Shown here: piece after piece, positions 14,069-18,710 of the stretch
Layout: each line of letters starts with the position of its first letter
Numbering within the stretch: the stretch's first letter is position 1
Source of the DNA: Tissierellia bacterium
Lineage (GTDB): Bacteria; Bacillota; Clostridia; Tissierellales; Tepidimicrobiaceae
Length of the DNA stretch: 18,710 nt
Reading direction: 5' to 3'
NCBI GenBank assembly: GCA_012518745.1
Contig: JAAYRM010000122.1
Span: forward strand, 1 to 18,710
Translations under genes and position numbers: made by a program
Notes under the pieces: model-generated
Told to the model about the DNA's origin: nothing
The model's database searches: none
What the model saw: only the letters and a program-made list of their open reading frames with translations

Positions 14069-14971
14069 ATGGTTAATAGGGCGAGCTATATGGAATTGTT
14101 AGCGGATGGAAGGCTAGCTGAAAGGATTGAAATGGCCAATGGGAATATATATAATTGCAATCTATGCCCCCATAGATGTGGGATAGATAGGCGATGGGAG
14201 CTAGGCATATGCAAGGCCGAAGATAGAGCCATACTATCTAGCTATGGGCCTCATCTAGGTGAGGAAAAGGTATTAGTTGGTACCAGGGGTTCCGGCACCA
14301 TATTCTTTGGCTATTGCAATATGAGATGTATATTCTGCCAAAACTATGAACTCAGCTTCTACGGCAGGGGCACCCCCATATCCAATCAACACCTAGCCGA
14401 GGTCATGTTGAAGCTACAGAATTATCACGGATGCCATAATATCAACCTAGTCACCCCAACCCATTTCGTGCCCAATATCTTGGAGGCCATCCATATAGCA
14501 GCACAGAAGGGCTTAAACCTCCCAATAGTATATAATTGCGGGGGATATGAAAGGGTAGAGACCCTGAAGTTATTGGATGGGGTGGTGGACATCTATATGC
14601 CTGATTTTAAATACAATTCATCCGAGAGAGGATCTAGATATTCCCAAGTTAAAGATTATCCCAGAAAGGCAAAACTAGCTCTAATGGAAATGGATAGACA
14701 AGTAGGTGGGCTTGAAATAGATGAAAAGGGTATAGCCTACAGGGGGTTATTGATAAGGCATCTCATGTTGCCGGATGGATTGGAGGACACCAAGGAGATA
14801 TTGGATTTCATAGGGGAGAAGCTATCTCCCGGGGCTTTGGTGAACCTGATGGATCAATACTATCCAAGCCATAGAGCCCATGAGCACAGGGAATTATCCA
14901 GGAGGCTTAGGAGCAGCGAATATGGAGAAGCCTATAGATATGCAAGGGAACTGGGTTTACGACTAGCTTAA
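14069..14971 (+). CDS. PflX-like radical SAM protein (COG1313 type)
   Basis: Radical SAM protein of the putative pyruvate-formate-lyase-activating (PflX) group, whose true substrate is not known. The 300 residues contain an N-terminal cysteine cluster, C30-x2-C33-x3-C37 (CNLCPHRCG) plus Cys48 (GICKA), then SSYGPHLGEE, GSGTIFF and the radical SAM motif C83-x3-C87-x2-C90 (CNMRCIFCQN) for the catalytic 4Fe-4S cluster. Later YNCGGYE and DIYMPDFKY match the family. The ATG at 14069 is preferred; the frame remains open into the upstream hairpin, but a GGAGG at 14052–14056 points to the later start, though with a long spacing of about 12 nt. No glycyl-radical enzyme or AmmeMemoRadiSam partner is next to it. 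Confidence 0.9.
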   Translation: MVNRASYMELLADGRLAERIEMANGNIYNCNLCPHRCGIDRRWELGICKAEDRAILSSYGPHLGEEKVLVGTRGSGTIFFGYCNMRCIFCQNYELSFYGRGTPISNQHLAEVMLKLQNYHGCHNINLVTPTHFVPNILEAIHIAAQKGLNLPIVYNCGGYERVETLKLLDGVVDIYMPDFKYNSSERGSRYSQVKDYPRKAKLALMEMDRQVGGLEIDEKGIAYRGLLIRHLMLPDGLEDTKEILDFIGEKLSPGALVNLMDQYYPSHRAHEHRELSRRLRSSEYGEAYRYARELGLRLA

Positions 14972-14991
14972 GGAATAGAAAGGGGGATATT

Positions 14992-15651
14992 TTGGAAGCA
15001 GCTATATTTGATTTAGATGGGACAATAATGGATTCCATGTGGCTATGGAGTAGTTTGGCGGATAGATTTCTATTGTCTATGGGGATAGAACCCCCAGCTG
15101 GAGGTTTTTTTAGACGCTTCAGGAAAATGACGCTAGATGAAAGCTGCCAGTATATGCAGGAAAATTTCGATATAGGTAGGGATGCATCTGAGATAAAGAG
15201 GGGTATTAAGGAACTAATAGCCGTTCATTATAGGGAGAAATTCAAACCTAAACCCCATGTCCTAGAGATCCTAGAGGAGTTTAGGGATAGGCAGATCAGG
15301 ATGGTCCTAGCCACCGCCTCATATGAATCCATGGCCAATATAGTATTAGAAAGATATTCTATAGGGGATTATTTTGAATTCGTGCAGACCGTGGATAATA
15401 CCGGGCTTAAAAAGAGCGGGCCGGAATTCTTTCAGCTCATAATAGATAGGCTTGATATAGAGCCAGAATCCATATGGGTATTTGAAGATGCCCTCCATTG
15501 CATCGAATCGGCCAAGAGATGCAATTTGAATATCGTGGCTATAGAGGACGAGTCTGCTTCGGCAGATAGGGAAAGGATAAAGGAGATTGCCGATATCTAT
15601 ATAGAGGATTTTTCACAACTGGATATAGATGAATTATTTGAATATGAATAG
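14992..15651 (+). CDS. HAD-superfamily hydrolase, phosphoglucomutase/phosphatase-like
   Basis: Cytosolic phosphotransferase fold protein of the HAD subfamily I (helical cap). The 219 residues show motif I FDLDGT (6–11; Asp7 nucleophile, Asp9 acid/base), a cap domain with helices at about 15–85, motif II VLATAS (about 104–109), motif III Lys in GLKKSGPEFF and motif IV VFEDALHCIESA. This pattern is shared by β-phosphoglucomutases and small-sugar phosphatases; the substrate cannot be decided. The start is a TTG at 14992, right after AGAAAGGGGGATAT. It lies 20 nt after the radical SAM gene and probably shares its transcript. A hairpin overlapping the stop separates it from queT. Confidence 0.9.
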   Translation: MEAAIFDLDGTIMDSMWLWSSLADRFLLSMGIEPPAGGFFRRFRKMTLDESCQYMQENFDIGRDASEIKRGIKELIAVHYREKFKPKPHVLEILEEFRDRQIRMVLATASYESMANIVLERYSIGDYFEFVQTVDNTGLKKSGPEFFQLIIDRLDIEPESIWVFEDALHCIESAKRCNLNIVAIEDESASADRERIKEIADIYIEDFSQLDIDELFEYE

Positions 15652-15670
15652 ACCAGCTATTTAGCTGGTC
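15651..15670. terminator. Convergent hairpin between the HAD gene and queT
   Basis: GACCAGCTA (15651–15659), loop TT and TAGCTGGTC (15662–15670), a perfect 9-bp inverted repeat filling exactly the gap between two convergent stop codons. T tracts are short on both sides (TTAAAC, CTATTC), so its strength as a terminator is uncertain. Confidence 0.7.
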
Positions 15671-16147
15671 TTAAACATCCCTCAACATTTCTACTAGATA
15701 TTCATTTCTCTCCATGAGCTTAAATACGGGTACCCCTATTAAGGATACCACGATGAATTGTGATAGCATGATCTGGCCGGTCACCAAGAAAAAGTTTATC
15801 GGAACCTCCGATAGGAATAGTATTTCCAGTCCTATTATAATACTGGATACCGCTGGCCATAGGCTAGCTACGAATATATTCCTGGTTCTACTCATGGCAT
15901 ATAGGGCTAGGAAGCTGGCAAGGCTTCCGAATATCACATCTACTATTCCGAAGGGGCTCCCTATATTGGCGATAGCACATCCCAATGTCAGTGGGAGTAT
16001 GTAGAATGGGTCCATATAGGCCAATAGGGTTAGCACCTCCGAAAGTCTAAACTGCAATGGTCCATAGGCTAGGGCTGGTAATGCATAGGTGAGAACTACA
16101 TATAGGCCCGCAACTATGCCAGCCTTCACCAATCTATTGGTATTCAT
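15671..16147 (-). CDS. queT: QueT-type queuosine-precursor transporter S component
   Basis: Small integral membrane protein, the predicted substrate-binding (S) component of an ECF transporter for a queuosine precursor such as preQ0, preQ1 or queuine. The 158 residues are mostly hydrophobic, with about five or six predicted membrane helices. Family-like motifs are visible: YGPLQFRLSEVLTLLAYMDP (about 28–47) and LGCAIANIGSPFGIVDVIFG (about 55–74). The ATG is preceded by GGGAGGGG. No ECF ATPase or T component is nearby, so it probably uses a shared module, as group II ECF systems do. No queuosine biosynthesis genes are in the window. Substrate is inferred from the family. Confidence 0.9.
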   Translation of the reverse strand: MNTNRLVKAGIVAGLYVVLTYALPALAYGPLQFRLSEVLTLLAYMDPFYILPLTLGCAIANIGSPFGIVDVIFGSLASFLALYAMSRTRNIFVASLWPAVSSIIIGLEILFLSEVPINFFLVTGQIMLSQFIVVSLIGVPVFKLMERNEYLVEMLRDV

Positions 16148-16225
16148 CTATATCCCCTCCCAATTTAAAGTCAATATCATCCCAAAGTATTTCCAAATTA
16201 TCATCCTCCATACCATATAAATGCT

Positions 16226-16254
16226 ATTACAATCTATCATATTTCATTTATCAA
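16226..16254 (-). promoter_or_regulatory. Candidate promoter of queT
   Basis: On the minus strand, TTGATA (16254–16249), a 17-nt spacer and TGTAAT (16231–16226), about 80 nt before the ATG. The leader between them shows no sequence resembling a preQ1 riboswitch. Confidence 0.5.
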
Positions 16255-16261
16255 TACAAGA

Positions 16262-16274
16262 ATATGGGCCATAT
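16262..16274. promoter_or_regulatory. Short palindrome in the queT–tetR divergent promoter region
   Basis: ATATGGGCCATAT is a perfect 6-bp inverted repeat around one central base. It lies upstream of both divergent promoters, 26 nt from the tetR -10. Position suggests an operator, but no similar site occurs near the exporter gene and the binding protein is unknown. Confidence 0.35.
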
Positions 16275-16296
16275 CTAGGAAATTATCCACTTTAAA

Positions 16297-16305
16297 TGAT
16301 ATAAT
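16297..16305 (+). promoter_or_regulatory. Extended -10 promoter of the tetR gene
   Basis: TGATATAAT contains a perfect TATAAT (16300–16305) with the extended TG one base upstream. No -35 resembling TTGACA is found at 16–18 nt. The start codon lies 23 nt downstream of the -10, giving a very short leader. Confidence 0.65.
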
Positions 16306-16327
16306 ACTATTAGCAGAGGTGATTGGC

Positions 16328-16933
16328 ATGGATGATAGGAATATAAATACTAAGGAGAGAATATTATCTGCCACCATAGAACTATATGGGGCCAAAGGGG
16401 ATATTACCGTCAGGGAAATCTGCGATAAGGCGGGGGTGAATATAGCATCCATAAATTATTACTTTGGTTCTAAGGACAACCTATTGAAAGAGGTCGAGAA
16501 GCATTATTCGATGCTATTATTCGATATGCAGAAGGATATAATCATGGACGAGCTCCGGCCCTCCAAGGAAAAGCTGATCGATTGGGCAGAAGCGCTGATG
16601 CAATTCGTATTGGAATATCCGGCCCTGATAATGTTGGTGGCCAATCTAGTTCTACAGGATCAAAGCTACAGTCCGGAGATAATAGATAAATTTTTAGGAA
16701 GTGTGGAGACCAAGGAAAATATACAGAGGACCATTTATTCCCTGAGCGATATTGAAGATAGGGAGATATTGGATTTCAAATATATGCAATTATTTTCCGG
16801 AGTAATCGGACCCATCATATTTCAGATGATCCCCAGTATAAGGGATACGGATAGGGTGTTTATAGACCTAGGGGATGTGGGGGAGAGGGGTAGGTATATT
16901 GATGATCTAGTAGAGACCATATTAAAAGGATAG
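16328..16933 (+). CDS. TetR-family transcriptional regulator
   Basis: A 201-residue dimeric repressor-type protein. The N-terminal helix-turn-helix domain (about residues 5–50) reads TKERILSATIELYGAKG, then ITVREICDKAGVNIASINYYFGSKDNLL, the typical TetR pattern ending in the YYxFGSK turn. The rest is a variable ligand-binding and dimerisation domain with a long loop and helices. The ATG at 16328 follows AGAGGTGA with 5 nt spacing; an in-frame GTG three codons earlier lies inside this ribosome-binding site. It is followed by an MMPL/RND exporter gene in the same direction, with a large palindrome between them, so it probably controls that exporter in response to a lipophilic ligand (inference). 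Confidence 0.93.
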   Translation: MDDRNINTKERILSATIELYGAKGDITVREICDKAGVNIASINYYFGSKDNLLKEVEKHYSMLLFDMQKDIIMDELRPSKEKLIDWAEALMQFVLEYPALIMLVANLVLQDQSYSPEIIDKFLGSVETKENIQRTIYSLSDIEDREILDFKYMQLFSGVIGPIIFQMIPSIRDTDRVFIDLGDVGERGRYIDDLVETILKG

Positions 16934-16966
16934 ATACATATTGATTTTATCTTCGAGAAGTAATAG

Positions 16967-17009
16967 AATGTATTTAAACGATTGTTTGAAACTGTTGTTT
17001 AAATGCATT
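16967..17009. promoter_or_regulatory. 43-bp imperfect palindrome, candidate double TetR operator
   Basis: The palindrome is centred on G16988: 17 of 21 base pairs match, with outer arms AATGTATTTAAAC (16967–16979) and GTTTAAATGCATT (16997–17009) and core GTTTGAAAC (16984–16992). It also resolves into two overlapping 18-bp sites with the shared pattern TTnAAACnnTTGTTTnAA, at 16973–16990 and 16986–17003, offset by 13 bp. The second contains a possible -35 (TTGAAA, 16986–16991) for the exporter gene, with TTTTAT (17010–17015) as a weak -10. A T run follows, so an RNA hairpin terminator after tetR is a second possible reading. Confidence 0.65.
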
Positions 17010-17029
17010 TTTTATTTGGGGGGATTTAT

Positions 17030-18710
17030 TTGTCCTGGCTATCCAACGCAATAGTAAATCACAAGAAGACTATAATATTTCTATATATAGCACTTTGTTT
17101 GATATCCTTCATAGGAAGTAGATTTGTCGAGGTAAATTATGGCTTAAGCGCATATCTACCCAGGGATTTGAATTCGATACTGGGTCTGAATATACTGGAA
17201 GATGAATTTGGAATAGCCGGCCAGGGCTATGCATTGATAGAGGATCAGCCCCTAATGGATATAGAGAGGATGGTTGAAGAGATCCAGGCTATAGATGGGG
17301 TAGAGGATGCCATATGGTTAGGAACGGCGGAGGATATATTTAAACCGGAGGAGTTTATGGAGGAGGAAATAAAGAGGGAGTTCCTGGCCGAGGGCTCCAA
17401 TCTAATCCAGATACATTTCACCGGTCCAGATGATTCATTGCAGACGGTAAATGCCGTGGAAAGCATTCAGGATATCATAGGGGATAGGGGACTTACGGGA
17501 GGCCCGGCGGTGGTATCTAAGGATTTGCAGCATATAGTGGCCAAGGAAGTGGTCTACTATTCCATAGTAGCATTTGTAATAATATCCATCATACTATTCA
17601 TATCTTTGGAATCCTTCATAGAACCAATATTGTTTTTTATAGCAATAGGAGCAGCTATAGCGCTCAATATGGGGACCAATTTGATATTCGATAGCGTATC
17701 CTTTACCACCCATTCGGTGGCAGCGATAATCCAGTTGGCGGTATCCATGGATTATTCCATATTTCTGCTCCATAGGTATATGGATGAAAAGAAGAATAGC
17801 GATGATAGGGATGGGGCGATGGCGGTGGCGATCGATAAGACCTTTATCTCGATCCTATCCTCATCAGCCACTACAATTGCAGGGTTTCTAGCATTATTGG
17901 TGATGAAATATACCATAGGCAGGGATATAGGATTGGTGTTGGCTAAGGGGGTATTCTTTAGTCTAATTACTGTCGTCACATTATTGCCAGTCATGATTCT
18001 GCTATTGGATGCTATGATTGAAAAATATAAGCATAGAGTCTTCCTGCCTACCTTCAAATCGACAGCGGTATTCATAATAAGGAGGAAGTATATGCTACTC
18101 CTCATAGCGATATTGATTGCCATACCAGCATACCTTGGGCAAGCCAATGTAGAGTATTACTATACTAACGAGAAGGTGCTACCCGAGACCTCGGATTCCA
18201 GCAGGGGCACGAGGGCTATAGATCATCTATTCTCCAATAAAAATAGGCTGGCATTGCTATTGCCCAATGGGGAGAGACTCGACGAGATGCGATTGATAGA
18301 GGAACTTGAAGATATCGAGGGGGTGGGGAGCGTAAGGGGACTCTATTCCATGGTGGAATCGAGCATACCGGAATCCTTCATACCCGATGAGGTGAGGGAT
18401 AGTTTTCAATCGGATAACTACTCCCTTATAAATGTAGATTTAAGACTACCGATGGAGGGGGATATCACTAGGAACGCATTGGAGAGGATAGAGGTAGATG
18501 TATCCAAATACTATGATGAATGGTATTTAACTGGGGAGGCGGCTATATATTCGGATCTGCAGAAGACTACCTCCAGGGATTTCATAAACGTAACCATATT
18601 ATCCATAGTGCTCATAACCACAATAGTGATGATAGCATTTAGATCCATAGCCATACCCGTAATACTGGTATTTATAATACAGCTGGGGATATGGATAAAC
18701 CTAGCAATCC
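17030..18710 (+). CDS. MMPL/RND-family membrane exporter, 3'-truncated by window edge
   Basis: Proton-driven RND-type exporter of the MMPL group, which moves lipids or other hydrophobic compounds. 560 codons are visible and the frame is still open at the right edge. Order: a first membrane helix (about 14–32), an extracellular porter domain (about 33–175), a cluster of about five helices (about 178–330), a next helix after a basic loop (about 357–372), a second porter domain (about 373–520) and the start of the second helix cluster. SMDYSIFLLHRY places Asp241-Tyr242 where MMPL proteins carry their proton-relay Asp-Tyr. The start is a TTG (MSWLSNAIVNHKK) 6 nt after GGGGGGAT. Its position behind tetR and the double palindrome suggests inducible control. 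The substrate is unknown. Confidence 0.9.
   Translation, partial: MSWLSNAIVNHKKTIIFLYIALCLISFIGSRFVEVNYGLSAYLPRDLNSILGLNILEDEFGIAGQGYALIEDQPLMDIERMVEEIQAIDGVEDAIWLGTAEDIFKPEEFMEEEIKREFLAEGSNLIQIHFTGPDDSLQTVNAVESIQDIIGDRGLTGGPAVVSKDLQHIVAKEVVYYSIVAFVIISIILFISLESFIEPILFFIAIGAAIALNMGTNLIFDSVSFTTHSVAAIIQLAVSMDYSIFLLHRYMDEKKNSDDRDGAMAVAIDKTFISILSSSATTIAGFLALLVMKYTIGRDIGLVLAKGVFFSLITVVTLLPVMILLLDAMIEKYKHRVFLPTFKSTAVFIIRRKYMLLLIAILIAIPAYLGQANVEYYYTNEKVLPETSDSSRGTRAIDHLFSNKNRLALLLPNGERLDEMRLIEELEDIEGVGSVRGLYSMVESSIPESFIPDEVRDSFQSDNYSLINVDLRLPMEGDITRNALERIEVDVSKYYDEWYLTGEAAIYSDLQKTTSRDFINVTILSIVLITTIVMIAFRSIAIPVILVFIIQLGIWINLAI

Noticed and set aside
16291..16298. TTTAAATG in the tetR promoter as a half-site matching the arms of the 43-bp palindrome.
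   Set aside because: The better-defined shared pattern TTnAAACnnTTGTTTnAA is absent there, and an AT-rich octamer is easily found by chance.
16148..16327. A tRNA(Sec), riboswitch or small gene in the queT–tetR gap.
   Set aside because: The stretch is AT-rich with two divergent promoters and one short palindrome; no cloverleaf, preQ1 aptamer or ORF with a ribosome-binding site was found.
17752..18147. Minus-strand open frames opposite the MMPL gene.
   Set aside because: The plus-strand frame is continuous with clear membrane helices and the SMDYSIF motif, so the antisense frames are shadows.
1..18710. CRISPR arrays, insertion sequences, prophage or defence genes.
   Set aside because: No repeated spacers, transposase or phage motifs were seen; the gene content is housekeeping plus a selenium operon and a transporter locus.

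Overview
The window looks like a chromosomal segment of a low-to-moderate GC, Gram-positive anaerobe of the Clostridia/Tissierellia type (inference). The reasons are the gene order rng–rplU–prp–rpmA–obg–yhbY–nadD–yqeK–LCP–rsfS, typical of Firmicutes, an L27 with a cleavable N-terminal extension next to its protease Prp, a selenocysteine (Sec) operon, heavy use of ATA (Ile) and AGG (Arg) codons, strong Shine-Dalgarno sites and many TTG starts. No phage, insertion sequence, CRISPR array, rRNA or tRNA was seen.

Layout. (1) 2–2109: the 3' part of an RNase E/G gene, then a strong promoter and structured leader in front of rplU–prp–rpmA, closed by a clear intrinsic terminator. (2) 2140–6336: a near-consensus promoter drives obg–yhbY–nadD–yqeK–LCP–rsfS, a tightly packed ribosome-assembly, NAD, dinucleotide and cell-wall operon. 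(3) 6378–8062: ridA (+) and a D,D-carboxypeptidase (−) converge on one shared terminator. (4) 8219–13236: a ComEA-like protein followed by selD–selA–selB. selD contains an in-frame TGA at 8885–8887, directly followed by a SECIS-like hairpin, so SelD is itself a selenoprotein; the full gene is 8846–9877. (5) 13269–15651: an atypical OmpR-type response regulator, a PflX-like radical SAM protein and a HAD phosphatase. (6) 15671–16147 (−): a QueT-type queuosine-precursor transporter component. (7) 16328–18710: a TetR regulator and the start of an MMPL/RND exporter that runs off the window, separated by a 43-bp imperfect palindrome that resolves into two overlapping operator-like sites.

How the genes work together. 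L21, L27, Obg, YhbY and RsfS all act on the large ribosomal subunit, and Prp matures L27. SelD makes selenophosphate, SelA converts Ser-tRNA(Sec) to Sec-tRNA(Sec), and SelB delivers it to UGA at SECIS hairpins, including the one in selD, so the pathway partly depends on its own product. tRNA(Sec) (selC) is not in the window. The TetR protein probably controls the adjacent exporter through the intergenic palindrome.

The points most worth a second look are the Sec-containing SelD, the response regulator that lacks the acidic pair and the conserved Lys of its receiver domain, the double operator between tetR and the exporter gene, and the anti-Shine-Dalgarno switch possible in the rplU leader.
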